Positions 18,956 to 28,548 of a DNA stretch of 64,000 nucleotides are shown here, piece by piece. Both the position numbers and the translations under genes were made by a program. The DNA comes from an uncultured Prevotellaceae bacterium (lineage in GTDB: Bacteria > Bacteroidota > Bacteroidia > Bacteroidales > Bacteroidaceae), in contig CASFNA010000004.1 of NCBI GenBank assembly GCA_949295905.1, positions 43,491 through 107,490 of the forward strand, given 5' to 3'. Under the pieces are notes generated by a model that saw nothing but the letters and a program-made list of their open reading frames with translations, was not told the origin of the DNA and searched no databases. Positions within the stretch are counted from its first letter, which is position 1; the number at the start of each line of letters is the position of its first letter.

Positions 18956-21862
18956 ATGGCAAGACTCAAAACAGCGCTTTTTGTATTACTGCTCGCCTTG
19001 ACGCTGCCGCTCGCGGCAAAGGAATACAAGTATCAGACCGTTCCCGGCGACCTGATGAATACACGCATCTACATGCTTGACAACGGACTGACCGTCTACC
19101 TCTCGGTGAACAACGAGAAACCGCGCATACAGACGTACATCGCCGTGCGCACGGGAAGCCGCAACGACCCGCCCGAAACGACAGGCCTGGCACACTATCT
19201 TGAGCACCTGATGTTCAAGGGAACACGGCAATTCGGCACCACAGACGCGGCCGCCGAAGCTCCGCTTCTCGACTCGATACAAAACCGTTTCGAAGTGTAC
19301 CGCACGATAAAGGACTCGCTACAGCGCCGCGCTTACTACCACCAGATAGACAGCCTGTCGCAGATTGCCGCCAAATATTTCATCCCCAACGAGTACGACA
19401 AGCTGATGTCGTCAATCGGAGCGCAGGGAACAAACGCCTACACAAGCAACGACGTGACCTGCTACGTGGAGGACATACCGGCCAACGAGGTGGAGAACTG
19501 GGCGCGCATACAGGCCGACCGCTTCCAGAACATGGTAATACGAGGCTTCCACACGGAGCTTGAGGCCGTGTACGAGGAGTACAACATGGGGCTTGCCGAC
19601 GACAGCAACAAGCTCTTCAACGCGCTCATGGCCAAGCTGTTTCCCGGTCATCCGTATGGTACACAGACAACCATCGGCACGCAGGAACATCTGAAAAACC
19701 CGTCAATAGTAAACATAAAGAACTACTTTAAGCGGTATTACGCACCTAACAACGTGGCTATCTGCATGGCAGGCGACTTCGACCCGGATGCCGTAATGGC
19801 CGTCATCGACAAGTATTTCGGCTCATGGCAGCCCACCCCCAACCTCTCGCAGCCGCAATACGCACCTATACCCGACCGCACGGCACCGGCCGACACCACC
19901 GTTGTAGGCCAGGAAGCGGAGAACATATACGTAGGATGGAAGTTTGACAAGGCGGCCTCACTCCAGGCCGACACGCTCGACGTAATAGCCGACATGCTGT
20001 CGAACGGCAAGGCCGGACTGTTCGACCTTGACCTCGACCAGCAGATGAAATGGCTCGGCGGAGGAGCTTTCACGCTGCCGCTGGCAGAATATTCGGGCTT
20101 CATCATGGCCGGTTTCCCGAAACAAGGGCAAACTCTTGACGAGGTGAAAGCCCTCATGCTCGGCGAAATAGACAAGCTGAAGCGCGGCGAATTCAGCGAA
20201 GAGCTGGTAAAAGCGGTGGTGAACAACAAGAAGCTGAACTTCTATACAACCCTGGAAAGCAACGCCGGACGCGCCGACATGTTCGTTGACGCATTCATAA
20301 ACCGCAAAAACTGGAGCGACGTTGCAGGCAAACTCGACCGCATATCGGGAATAACGAAACAGCAAATAGTGGACTTTGCGCGCCGGCACTTCGCCGACAA
20401 CTACGTGGCCGTGTACAAACGCACGGGCGTAGACTCTACAATCAAGAAGATAGACAAGCCCGAAATAACGGCAATTCCAGCCAACCGGGAACTACAGAGT
20501 GTGTTCGTAACGGAGATAGTGAACTCAAAAGTAGAGCCAATCCAACCAAAATTCCTGGATTTTGAGAAGGATTTGACGAAGGCGACGACGAAGAACGGCC
20601 TGCCCGTGCTCTACGTTAAGAACACCGAGAACGGGCGTTTCACGCTGAACTACTACTTCGAATTCGGCGAGGAGAGTGACAAGTGGCTGCCCTATGCGGC
20701 AAGTTACTTCACCTATCTCGGCACAGACAAGCTCACGGCCGAGCAGCTGAAGCAGAAGTTCTACTCGCTGGCCTGCGACTACACGGTAAGCGTTGGCACG
20801 AGGACGGCAAGCATTGTGCTCAACGGACTGGCCGAAAACATGCCCGAGGCGATGGCGCTTATGGAGGACTTCATTGCCAACGCAAAGGTTGACACGGAAG
20901 CATATGACAAATATGTAGGCGTGGAGCTGAAGTCGCGCGCCGACAACAAGCTCGACCAAGGCGTGAACTTCAGCCGCCTGCAAAGGTACGGAATGTACGG
21001 CGAATACAACTCGGCACGCAACATTCCGTCGTCAAAGGAACTTCAAGAGATGGAGCCGCAGCGGCTGGTAGACATGGTAAAGGCGTTCAACGGCTACAAG
21101 CACAGCGTGCTTTACTATGGCCCGATGGAGCTTGGCGAGCTTACCGCCACCGTAGACCGTCTGCACAAGACGGCCAAGACGCTTGCCGACGTGCCCGAAG
21201 GGCGGCCTTACACCATGCAGCTGACACCGCAGAACGAGGTGTACATTGCCCCGTATGACGCGAAAAACATATACATGGTGCAGTATCACAACGAAGGACG
21301 GCAGTGGAGTCCCGACCGCCAGCCCATAATCGAGCTGTTCAACGAGTATTACGGAGGCGGCATGAACACCGTGGTATTCCAGGAGTTGCGCGAGACCCGC
21401 GGCCTCGCTTACAGCGCATACGCCAACTACACCATGCCAAGCTACAAGCATGAGCCGGAGTACGCCTATACTTACATCATATCGCAGAACGACAAGATGA
21501 CGGACTGCATCCGCACTTTCAACAGCATATTGGACACAATCCCGCAGTCGGAAAAAGCGTTCGAGCTTGCAAAACAGTCGCTCATGAAGTATATCGCAAC
21601 GCGGCGCGTCACCAAGGCAGGCATCCTCAACGCCTACCTCCAGGCAAAGCGGCTCGGCATAGACTACGACTTGGCAAAGAAAGTGTACGAAACCGTACCC
21701 TCGCTGACGATGGACGACATCGTAAAGTTCGAGCAGGAGACAATGGCCAACAAGCCTTACCGCTACATAATCCTCGGCGACGAGAAGCAGCTCGACATGA
21801 AGGCGTTGGAGAAAATCGGCCCAATCAAACGGCTGACAACCGAGGAAATCTTCGGGTATTAA
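18956..21862 (+). CDS. M16 family zinc metallopeptidase, exported
   Basis: The 968-residue protein has a signal peptide (MARLKTALFVLLLALTLPLAA). It has a complete inverted zinc motif, HYLEH, at residues 80-84, with the third ligand in the AVYEEYNMG segment (about 207). Two tandem M16 units give the insulinase/pitrilysin-like clamshell; the second half lacks HxxEH, as usual. It is probably a periplasmic peptide-degrading enzyme. The 140-bp upstream gap holds the palindrome AAGGCAATTGCCTT and no recognisable promoter. Confidence 0.92.
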   Translation: MARLKTALFVLLLALTLPLAAKEYKYQTVPGDLMNTRIYMLDNGLTVYLSVNNEKPRIQTYIAVRTGSRNDPPETTGLAHYLEHLMFKGTRQFGTTDAAAEAPLLDSIQNRFEVYRTIKDSLQRRAYYHQIDSLSQIAAKYFIPNEYDKLMSSIGAQGTNAYTSNDVTCYVEDIPANEVENWARIQADRFQNMVIRGFHTELEAVYEEYNMGLADDSNKLFNALMAKLFPGHPYGTQTTIGTQEHLKNPSIVNIKNYFKRYYAPNNVAICMAGDFDPDAVMAVIDKYFGSWQPTPNLSQPQYAPIPDRTAPADTTVVGQEAENIYVGWKFDKAASLQADTLDVIADMLSNGKAGLFDLDLDQQMKWLGGGAFTLPLAEYSGFIMAGFPKQGQTLDEVKALMLGEIDKLKRGEFSEELVKAVVNNKKLNFYTTLESNAGRADMFVDAFINRKNWSDVAGKLDRISGITKQQIVDFARRHFADNYVAVYKRTGVDSTIKKIDKPEITAIPANRELQSVFVTEIVNSKVEPIQPKFLDFEKDLTKATTKNGLPVLYVKNTENGRFTLNYYFEFGEESDKWLPYAASYFTYLGTDKLTAEQLKQKFYSLACDYTVSVGTRTASIVLNGLAENMPEAMALMEDFIANAKVDTEAYDKYVGVELKSRADNKLDQGVNFSRLQRYGMYGEYNSARNIPSSKELQEMEPQRLVDMVKAFNGYKHSVLYYGPMELGELTATVDRLHKTAKTLADVPEGRPYTMQLTPQNEVYIAPYDAKNIYMVQYHNEGRQWSPDRQPIIELFNEYYGGGMNTVVFQELRETRGLAYSAYANYTMPSYKHEPEYAYTYIISQNDKMTDCIRTFNSILDTIPQSEKAFELAKQSLMKYIATRRVTKAGILNAYLQAKRLGIDYDLAKKVYETVPSLTMDDIVKFEQETMANKPYRYIILGDEKQLDMKALEKIGPIKRLTTEEIFGY

Positions 21863-21920
21863 TGTCTTATCTTCACCCAATGACAGATTTTTAATTTTTC
21901 ATTGTTAATTTTTAATTTTC

Positions 21921-22033
21921 CAAAAGGTGACCTTTTGCAATGTGAAAGGCCACCTTTTGCGTTGTAAAAGACCGTCTTTCAGGAGGCGAAAGACGGCATA
22001 TTGGAAAGGCGTTGACAGTCAACGGGTTACAGA
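21921..22033. repeat. 22-bp-unit array E
   Basis: Four units (CCAAAAGGTGACCTTTTGC, then GAAAGGCCACCTTTTGC and two more) plus the full tail TTGACAGTCAACGGGTTACA. It is immediately followed by the MITE-like element at 22059. Confidence 0.88.
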
Positions 22034-22058
22034 AACGTCTTCTATTACGTTAAAATTA

Positions 22059-22249
22059 ACGTGAGTCCGGTATAAGAAAACATCCTTTGTAGGGACATAA
22101 TTCATTATGTCCGCACGCCGCGAAGAGGCGTATTACACAAGCGCAGCAATGAAAAACGTTCTTTCAGAACGTGCGGACATAATGAATTATGTCCCTACAA
22201 AGGGTATTTTCGCTGTTTGTGGAAAATAGAAGTTATGCCGAACTCACGT
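22059..22249. mobile_element. MITE-like element 1 with nested inverted repeats and 8-bp direct repeats
   Basis: It begins ACGTGAGTCCGGTATAAG and ends with the near reverse complement TTATGCCGAACTCACGT. It is flanked by TAAAATTA on both sides (22051-22058 and 22250-22257). Inside is a perfect 33-bp inverted repeat (22084-22116 and 22171-22203) around a 54-nt centre. There is no coding capacity. The termini match a second element at 52926-53052. Confidence 0.75.
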
Positions 22250-22301
22250 TAAAATTAGACAAGAAAAGGCCATTATATTTCCTCCTTTAACCCAAAAAGA
22301 G

Positions 22302-22309
22302 TATATTTG
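22302..22309 (+). promoter_or_regulatory. -7 box ahead of the small acidic protein
   Basis: TATATTTG followed by C fits the Bacteroidetes -7 element. No TTG lies 19-21 bp upstream. It sits 25 bp before the start codon at 22335 and supports that gene being real. Confidence 0.5.
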
Positions 22310-22334
22310 CAAGTACGAACAAGATGACACAACC

Positions 22335-22550
22335 ATGTCTGAACAAGAATTGAACAAATACCGTTTCAGCCCCGACAGCAAGCCTACCGACGAGATGCTG
22401 GCGCAAATAATGAGGGAAGTAGCCGAGGAAGCGAGGACAAGCAATAAAGCTGCCGCTGACGCTCACTTCGCACAAATGCGCCGAGACATAGCCGAGCAGC
22501 AGGCCGTATGGGCTGAAAGAATAAGCAGCATAGTCAATGAAAGGAAGTGA
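22335..22550 (+). CDS. Small hydrophilic protein of unknown function
   Basis: The 71-residue protein is charged and predicted helical ([20 protein letters not shown] ... [19 protein letters not shown]), with no signal peptide. I do not recognise a family. Evidence that it is real: a -7 box 25 bp upstream, helix-like heptad spacing, and no overlapping gene. It precedes the fumarase gene, which has its own -7 box, so a functional link is not implied. Confidence 0.6.
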   Translation: MSEQELNKYRFSPDSKPTDEMLAQIMREVAEEARTSNKAAADAHFAQMRRDIAEQQAVWAERISSIVNERK

Positions 22551-22632
22551 ACGACGGCCTAAAAGATTGTGTAGACCTCCGAATAGGCGCAAGTTTTGCC
22601 GCCCTGAGACCTGTTTTCTCGATAAAATTGCA

Positions 22633-22640
22633 TAACTTTG
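22633..22640 (+). promoter_or_regulatory. -7 box of the fumarase gene
   Basis: TAACTTTG followed by C, 29 bp before the ATG at 22670. No well-spaced TTG is present. Confidence 0.5.
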
Positions 22641-22669
22641 CAACAGTAAAAACATATAAACAAAACATT

Positions 22670-24313
22670 ATGGCAACACCGGAATTCAAGTACGCCCCCA
22701 TGTTCCAGATGGGCAAAGACGACACGGAATATTACCTCTTGACAAAAGACGGCGTGTCGGTAAGCGAATTTGAGGGCAAGGAAATCCTGAAAGTAAGTCC
22801 CGAAGCGTTGACAATGCTGGCCAACGCGGCCTTCAGGGACGTCAACTTCCTGCTGCGCCGCGCGCACAACGAGCAAGTGGCTAAAATCCTGACAGACCCC
22901 GAAGCGAGCGACAACGACAAGTATGTGGCACTCACGTTCCTGCGCAACGCCGAGGTGGCTTGCAAGGGCAAGCTGCCTTTCTGCCAAGACACTGGCACGG
23001 CAATCATACACGGCGAGAAGGGACAACAGGTGTGGACGGGCTTCTGCGACGAGGAAGCTCTGTCGAAAGGCGTGTACAAGACGTACACGGAAGAGAACCT
23101 GCGCTACTCGCAGAACGCGCCCCTCTCGATGTACGAGGAGGTGAACACGCGCTGCAACCTGCCCGCACAAATCGACATCGAGGCTACCGAGGGCGAGGAA
23201 TACAAGTTCCTCTGCGTGGTAAAGGGTGGCGGCTCGGCCAACAAGACATACTTCTACCAGGAGACAAAGGCGCGCATACAGAACCCCGGTACGCTCGTTC
23301 CGTTCCTCGTTGAGAAGATGAAGACGCTCGGAACGGCGGCTTGTCCTCCTTACCATATTGCTTTCGTAATAGGCGGAACGTCGGCGGAGAAGAACCTGCT
23401 GACCGTAAAGCTGGCTTCAACCCACTACTATGACAACCTCCCGACGACGGGAGACGAGACGGGACGCGCCTTCCGCGACGTGGAGCTTGAGAAGCAATTG
23501 CTCGACGAAGCACACAAAATAGGTCTCGGAGCGCAGTTCGGCGGAAAGCATTTCGCACACGACATCCGCGTAATCCGTCTGCCGCGCCACGGCGCTTCAT
23601 GCCCAATCGGCCTCGGAGTAAGCTGCTCTGCCGACCGAAACATCAAGGCCAAAATCAACAAGGACGGCGTTTGGATTGAGAAACTGGACGATAATCCCGG
23701 TGAACTCATACCCGAAGAGCTGCGCAACGCAGGCGAGGGCGACGCCGTGCGCATTGACCTGAACCAGCCGATGAGCGAAATCTGCAAGATACTTTCGCAA
23801 TATCCTGTGTCTACACGAGTAAGCCTCAACGGCACAATCATCGTGGCGCGCGACATAGCCCATGCCAAGCTGAAGGCTCGTTTGGACGCAGGCGAAGACC
23901 TGCCGCAGTATTTCAAGGACCATCCCGTGCTCTACGCCGGCCCCGCAAAGACCCCGGAAGGAATGCCTTGCGGCTCTATGGGCCCGACTACGGCCAACCG
24001 CATGGACCCGTATGTTGACGAGTTCCAAGACCACGGAGGCTCGATGGTGATGATAGCGAAGGGCAACCGCACCCAGGTTGTTACCGACGCATGCAAGAAG
24101 CACGGCGGTTTCTACCTCGGAAGCATCGGCGGTCCGGCCGCAGTTCTTTCCATGAACAGCATCAAGAGCATAGAATGCGTCGAGTATCCCGAGCTTGGCA
24201 TGGAGGCAATATGGAAGATTAACGTGGTTGACTTCCCTGCTTTCATCCTCGTGGACGACAAGGGCAACGACTTCTTCAAGCAGCTGAAGCCGTGGACTCC
24301 GACGTGCAAATGA
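22670..24313 (+). CDS. Class I fumarate hydratase (iron-sulfur)
   Basis: The 547-residue enzyme interconverts fumarate and malate using an oxygen-labile 4Fe-4S cluster. Both Fumerase and Fumerase_C domains are present. Cluster cysteines can be placed in [19 protein letters not shown] and [15 protein letters not shown]. It is part of the reductive succinate pathway expected in anaerobic Bacteroidales. The start at 22670 ([12 protein letters not shown]) is chosen because the -7 box lies just upstream. Codons before it would be outside the transcript. Confidence 0.94.
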   Translation: MATPEFKYAPMFQMGKDDTEYYLLTKDGVSVSEFEGKEILKVSPEALTMLANAAFRDVNFLLRRAHNEQVAKILTDPEASDNDKYVALTFLRNAEVACKGKLPFCQDTGTAIIHGEKGQQVWTGFCDEEALSKGVYKTYTEENLRYSQNAPLSMYEEVNTRCNLPAQIDIEATEGEEYKFLCVVKGGGSANKTYFYQETKARIQNPGTLVPFLVEKMKTLGTAACPPYHIAFVIGGTSAEKNLLTVKLASTHYYDNLPTTGDETGRAFRDVELEKQLLDEAHKIGLGAQFGGKHFAHDIRVIRLPRHGASCPIGLGVSCSADRNIKAKINKDGVWIEKLDDNPGELIPEELRNAGEGDAVRIDLNQPMSEICKILSQYPVSTRVSLNGTIIVARDIAHAKLKARLDAGEDLPQYFKDHPVLYAGPAKTPEGMPCGSMGPTTANRMDPYVDEFQDHGGSMVMIAKGNRTQVVTDACKKHGGFYLGSIGGPAAVLSMNSIKSIECVEYPELGMEAIWKINVVDFPAFILVDDKGNDFFKQLKPWTPTCK

Positions 24314-24379
24314 TTTTATTAGCAGACAAGCAGACGAGTTACAAGCATATAAGTGAAAAGTAACAAGTAATGAAAAAAC

Positions 24380-24424
24380 AGGCGGCGGACAGGCAAATGG
24401 AATACATTTACTTGTCCGCCGCTT
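24380..24424. repeat. Hairpin upstream of the unknown exported protein
   Basis: Arms 24380-24399 and 24405-24424 match at 17 of 20 positions around a 5-nt loop (AGGCGGCGGACAGGCAAATG against its partner). It lies ahead of the start codon at 24448. The words GCAGACAAGCAGAC nearby recur at 61848-61913. Confidence 0.55.
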
Positions 24425-24447
24425 CATTTTTGACAATGACAACTACT

Positions 24448-25503
24448 ATGTTCAAGCGCATTTTCACCGCCGCCACATTATGTTTTTCGATGGCGGCGGC
24501 AACCAATTCAGCCGCACAAGAGCAGATACGGCCATACAGCGAGTGGGAAGCCACGCAGTTTGTGGCCCTGAGCGGATACCAGCCTATCGACTATGTGACC
24601 GCCGACAACAACTGGGAAATAACCTACAACCTGCGCACTCCGCAGACCGCCGGTGAACTCCGCGGCAAAGGAATACAGTGTTCCGACAGCCAGCTGATGC
24701 TACTCGAAGTCGGCGGAATTATCGAACGGACAGGCGGAAAATGGCATACGGCCATACCTATACTTGACAAGCGGCAGACCGACTCGCTGCGTATTTTCAG
24801 CAAAACAGTGACCGACGACATCTACGGAAAGAACAAACAGGACTTCATCACGCTGGCAAACACCATAAAAGACATGGGTTGGCAGGCCAACACTTTGTCC
24901 CTTATGTTCTCTTATTTGCTTGACGGCAGGATGTGGACGAAGCTCCTCCTGTTCGACGATGCAGGCCAACACGCCACCTGGAGCGGCTGTTACTGGATAC
25001 TATACGAGCCGAGACATGGCACGAAATACGGCACCAACGGCTACGGCGAGCAGGATTTGTGCCTGACATACACCGACAGCGACATCGCACCAAGCCCCGG
25101 CACGATGGATGAATGCGCCGATGAAATAAGACGGAACGGCAAAATCAACGACCCGGCTCTTGTCAAAAAGCTTATGAAATACGGTATGGTTGATGCGCAG
25201 GGCAACGCCTTGTTCCCGATAATTAAGCGTCAAGACGACGCTTTCCACCAAACAATCAACCGCCTGACGGAAAACATCAGCGCGGCGTTGAAAGGCTATT
25301 GCGGCTCAATGTCGTCACAATTCGGCTTCAAAGAAGAAGCCGTAGCCACCGTAGCCCTTTACCATGAAGTGATGTGGGAGCTGATGGACAGAATGGAGAA
25401 GGACAGGATTTTCACTGTGCCGGGCAACCTTAAAGACAGCAACAAGCGTGGTGACGGCATCGGAAACCTGATATTCTATGTGGAAGGAGGCCTGATGCAA
25501 TAA
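24448..25503 (+). CDS. Exported protein of unknown function
   Basis: A 351-residue protein with a clear signal peptide (MFKRIFTAATLCFSMAAATNSAAQ). I do not recognise a family. The mature part is soluble, rich in aromatic residues and contains two cysteines in the first third. The C-terminal half has amphipathic helices. The start at 24448 is chosen because it gives a standard signal peptide; an upstream in-frame ATG (24370) would put a hairpin inside the gene. A bidirectional terminator follows. Confidence 0.7.
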   Translation: MFKRIFTAATLCFSMAAATNSAAQEQIRPYSEWEATQFVALSGYQPIDYVTADNNWEITYNLRTPQTAGELRGKGIQCSDSQLMLLEVGGIIERTGGKWHTAIPILDKRQTDSLRIFSKTVTDDIYGKNKQDFITLANTIKDMGWQANTLSLMFSYLLDGRMWTKLLLFDDAGQHATWSGCYWILYEPRHGTKYGTNGYGEQDLCLTYTDSDIAPSPGTMDECADEIRRNGKINDPALVKKLMKYGMVDAQGNALFPIIKRQDDAFHQTINRLTENISAALKGYCGSMSSQFGFKEEAVATVALYHEVMWELMDRMEKDRIFTVPGNLKDSNKRGDGIGNLIFYVEGGLMQ

Positions 25504-25536
25504 TCCAGAAGTCCGTGTCCGGGCTTCTGGATTTTA
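25503..25536. terminator. Bidirectional terminator between convergent genes
   Basis: Stem ATCCAGAAG (25503-25511) with CTTCTGGAT (25524-25532), followed by TTTTAT on the plus strand. It overlaps the stop of the unknown exported protein and precedes the nhaA stop. Confidence 0.7.
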
Positions 25537-25543
25537 TCTTTTA

Positions 25544-26857
25544 TCATTTCAGCAGGCGGTAACCGACGATGCCGCCGAGGATTGACGCGGCGAAAATACC
25601 AAGCTTGGCTTGCAGCAACATCGTGTCATCGGTGAAGGCAAGGGTGGATATGAACATTGACATCGTGAACCCGATGGAGGCCAGGAAGCCAAGACCGGCG
25701 ACGCGGCGGAGGGTCAACGCCCCGGTCTTCTTCGCCACTCCGAGGCGCACGAGGATGTAAGTGGAGAGCATGATGCCGAGCGGTTTGCCGAGCAAAAGCC
25801 CCAAGGCTACGCCCCAGGCGACGTTGGTTGAGAAGACGGTCTGCACATCCAGCCCGGCGAAAGACACCCCGGCATTAGCCAAAGCGAACACAGGCATGAC
25901 GACGAACGACACGAACGGGTGCATGGCGTGCTCCAGACGCTGCGACGGAGGGATTGCATCGCGCGTGTCGTTCATCATGTCCGCGATTACTTCCACCTGC
26001 TCGTGCTCAAGCGTCGAGACGTTGTTTGGCTTAATGCCTGCGAACCGCCGCAGGTTGTTTGCCGCCCGTTTGATGTACAAAGGCTCGGGCAGACGGGCGT
26101 CGGCAGGGATTACGAAGGCGGCCAATACGGCGGCTATTGTGGCGTGGATGCCCGACATCAGGAAGGCTACCCACACTCCGCCGATGCCCAAGAGGCCGTA
26201 GAACACGACGTTCTTTACGCCCATCTTGTTGGCAATATACATCACAAGGAGGAACGCAAGGCCGACGGCGATGTTGACGACGGATATTTCCGACGTGTAG
26301 AACAACGCTATAACGACCACCGCCCCGAGGTCGTCAACGATGGCGAGTGTCGTCAGGAACACCTTGGCGGCCAGCGGAACGCGGTCGCCGAGGGCGTAGA
26401 TTACCGCCAGGGAGAACGCTATGTCGGTAGCCATAGGTATGCCCCAGCCTCCGGCCGACGGCGTTCCGGCGTTCAATACGGTGTAGATTAGCGCAGGGAC
26501 AAGCATACCCGCCACGGCGGCACCTATCGGAAGGATGGTGTTGCGAGGGTCGGCCAGCTCGCCGCCGATGAACTCGCGCTTGAGCTCAAGCCCCACGACG
26601 AAGAAGAACATCGACATCAGTCCGTCGTTAATCCAGTGGTGCAGCGAGTAGTATAGGTACGGCTCGCCGTTGAACACGAAGCCGAGCTTATGCTCGAACA
26701 GGTGGAAATACCCCTCGCTCCACGGCGAGTTGGCCAGCAGCATGGCTATGACGATGCTTGCGCCGAGCACAATCCCGGCCGACTTTTCCCTCTGCATGAA
26801 ATGCTGGAGCGGCATGACGATGCCGCGGCTGATTTTCTTCTGGTATTTACTTGTCAT
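25544..26857 (-). CDS. nhaA: Na+/H+ antiporter NhaA
   Basis: About 437 residues with 11-12 transmembrane helices. The transport aspartate pair is in IVDDLGAVVVIALFYT. Other family segments are FFFVVGLELKREF and PMATDIAFSLAV. It exchanges protons for sodium at the inner membrane for pH and salt homeostasis. The start at 26857 (MTSKYQKK) is preferred; upstream codons run into a hairpin-containing leader. Together with the CPA2 antiporter at 34468 it gives the region two cation antiporters. Confidence 0.94.
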   Translation of the reverse strand: MTSKYQKKISRGIVMPLQHFMQREKSAGIVLGASIVIAMLLANSPWSEGYFHLFEHKLGFVFNGEPYLYYSLHHWINDGLMSMFFFVVGLELKREFIGGELADPRNTILPIGAAVAGMLVPALIYTVLNAGTPSAGGWGIPMATDIAFSLAVIYALGDRVPLAAKVFLTTLAIVDDLGAVVVIALFYTSEISVVNIAVGLAFLLVMYIANKMGVKNVVFYGLLGIGGVWVAFLMSGIHATIAAVLAAFVIPADARLPEPLYIKRAANNLRRFAGIKPNNVSTLEHEQVEVIADMMNDTRDAIPPSQRLEHAMHPFVSFVVMPVFALANAGVSFAGLDVQTVFSTNVAWGVALGLLLGKPLGIMLSTYILVRLGVAKKTGALTLRRVAGLGFLASIGFTMSMFISTLAFTDDTMLLQAKLGIFAASILGGIVGYRLLK

Positions 26858-27418
26858 AATCTTGCAAAAAGTTATGCGCCGTAAAGGCGCGGCAAAAAGA
26901 AGAGGGTGCGCCATGCTTTGCGCTATGACGCATCCTCTTTTGCTTTAGTTCAGTAACAGGAAGTCCGCTTAACCATTAATTAAAACATCCATATCAACAA
27001 CTTGTTTTTATACCTTCCCTCTCATCTTAGTGAAAAAACATCTCCATGACATCAAACATTTACCATCTTTCGCCGGCTCCCCGTTACTCGAAAGTACATC
27101 ACACGTTCATCAGTTGTCTAATATATCAGAGTTGTTCTGACATTTCCTTCCATCATGTTCGAGACCGTTGACAACTTATGTTGTGTTTCTTGTTTTCTGT
27201 CGTAAAGTTAGTGATATTTTCTTACAGTTCCAAATATTTCGGCAATAAAATGCTTTAATTTTACATTTTTTTATCAATTCACTATTATAAATATGCACAA
27301 AAGCCCTGTCATGTGCATGTTTTCAGGGACGGCCATACGGTCTTGCAACCATCAGGTTATAAGGGCTGCAAGGGTTTACGGCTGCAACCGCAAACCCAAA
27401 CCGCAACACCCCACGGCC
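26858..27418. other. Gene-free, AT-rich gap upstream of nhaA
   Basis: A hairpin (26898-26941, AGAAGAGGGTGCG with CGCATCCTCTTTT, T-rich on both sides) could terminate transcription on either strand and would sit in the nhaA leader. The 26945-27300 part is markedly more AT-rich than its surroundings. I see no gene, tRNA or repeat array in it, and no TAnnTTTG box for nhaA. It may be a remnant or an unrecognised RNA or regulatory region. Confidence 0.4.
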
Positions 27419-28159
27419 TCACTCGATGAATCCCTGCCTTCTCAAGGCCTCCATCATGCCGGCTGACATGGCCTCGTTGTCCTTCTTGGTGTAACGTATG
27501 TCGGTGAACACCTGCGCCAGCGTCTCCTTGCTGTTTATGCGGACGAACTCGCGGTTCTCCTCCAGCGCCTCCTTCGGGCCGTAGTAGCGGTCGATGTCTG
27601 AAGGCGAATAGTCGTGGTATGTCTCGCCGTGAACGAACGACTGGAGCGGCAGGCGGTCGCTCAGCGGCGGCTCCTCGGCCGGCCACCCCACGGTGAGCGT
27701 TGCCACGGGCATCACCAGCTTGGGCAACTGCAAAGTGTCTATAATCATCTGCGGCATGTATACGGTAGTGCCGAGGAAGCACAGGCCGAGGCCCTCTTCT
27801 TCCGCCAGGTTGCAGAAAGTCTGCGTGTACAGCAGCGCGTCGGTGGCCGCGTTGATGAACGAAAGGAAGTTGTCGTAGCCCGGCTCGGCCTTGCGGCAGC
27901 GGCACCAGCGGCTGGCGCGGTTGAAGTCGGCGCACACCGTCAGCACCACTGGCGCCTGGGTGACCATCGGCTGGTTGAAATGCGCCGGCGCGAGCCGCTC
28001 CTTCATCTCCTGCGAACGCGTCACAACGACGCTGTACAGCTGCATGTTGCCCATGGTCTGCGTGCGCGCGGCCTCGGAGATGAGCCGGTCCAGCAGTTCG
28101 CCGGCCACTTCCTTGTCTGAATATTTGCGGATGCTCCGCCTTGTGTTTATGGTCTTCAT
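27419..28159 (-). CDS. Nitroreductase family FMN oxidoreductase
   Basis: The 246-residue protein opens with the family motif NTRRSIRKYSDKEV, which contacts FMN phosphate. It contains a central CFLGTTVYMPQMI and VMPVATLTVGWPAEEPP, typical of NfsA/FRP-like NAD(P)H oxidoreductases. It probably reduces nitro or quinone compounds; the physiological substrate is unknown. A complete promoter lies just upstream. Confidence 0.88.
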   Translation of the reverse strand: MKTINTRRSIRKYSDKEVAGELLDRLISEAARTQTMGNMQLYSVVVTRSQEMKERLAPAHFNQPMVTQAPVVLTVCADFNRASRWCRCRKAEPGYDNFLSFINAATDALLYTQTFCNLAEEEGLGLCFLGTTVYMPQMIIDTLQLPKLVMPVATLTVGWPAEEPPLSDRLPLQSFVHGETYHDYSPSDIDRYYGPKEALEENREFVRINSKETLAQVFTDIRYTKKDNEAMSAGMMEALRRQGFIE

Positions 28160-28186
28160 GTCTTTACCTTATTATTAATGCAAGCG

Positions 28187-28216
28187 CAAAGTTAGTCATT
28201 TTCCGCCATACCGCAA
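28187..28216 (-). promoter_or_regulatory. Promoter of the nitroreductase gene
   Basis: On the minus strand, TTG (28216-28214), a 19-bp spacer and TAACTTTG (28194-28187). The predicted leader is about 20-25 nt. Confidence 0.72.
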
Positions 28217-28273
28217 TGCCTGCGGCGGCGAAAAAGAATGCAGCCCACGAAACCGCCCTGTACAGGCGGCTTT

Positions 28274-28362
28274 GCAAAAGGCCGTCTTTCGCATTATAAA
28301 AGGTGGCCTTTTGCACGCTAAAAGACGGTCTTTTACAATGCGAAAGGCCACCTTTTGCAAAA
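28274..28362. repeat. 22-bp-unit array F
   Basis: Four units (GCAAAAGGCCGTCTTTCGC, AAAAGGTGGCCTTTTGC, AAAAGACGGTCTTTTAC, GAAAGGCCACCTTTTGC) without the TTGACAGTCAA tail. It lies between divergent promoters of the nitroreductase and the small barrel protein. Confidence 0.85.
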
Positions 28363-28473
28363 CGGCCTGCCGACATGCCGCGCACGACTTACAATTATTT
28401 ACCAAACAAGCACAAATCATTACACTTTAATCAGCATCCGATGCCCGTCGTAACAAAAAAGCCGCCGACATGC

Positions 28474-28504
28474 TTGGAACTTTAAGATTAAACTTGTATC
28501 TTTG
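28474..28504 (+). promoter_or_regulatory. Promoter of the small outer-membrane protein
   Basis: TTG at 28474-28476, a 20-bp spacer and TATCTTTG at 28497-28504. It matches the Bacteroidetes consensus and gives a leader of about 38 nt. Confidence 0.78.
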
Positions 28505-28548
28505 CAATAGTTAAGTTCATTTATCTTCAACTAAAAACTTATATCATT

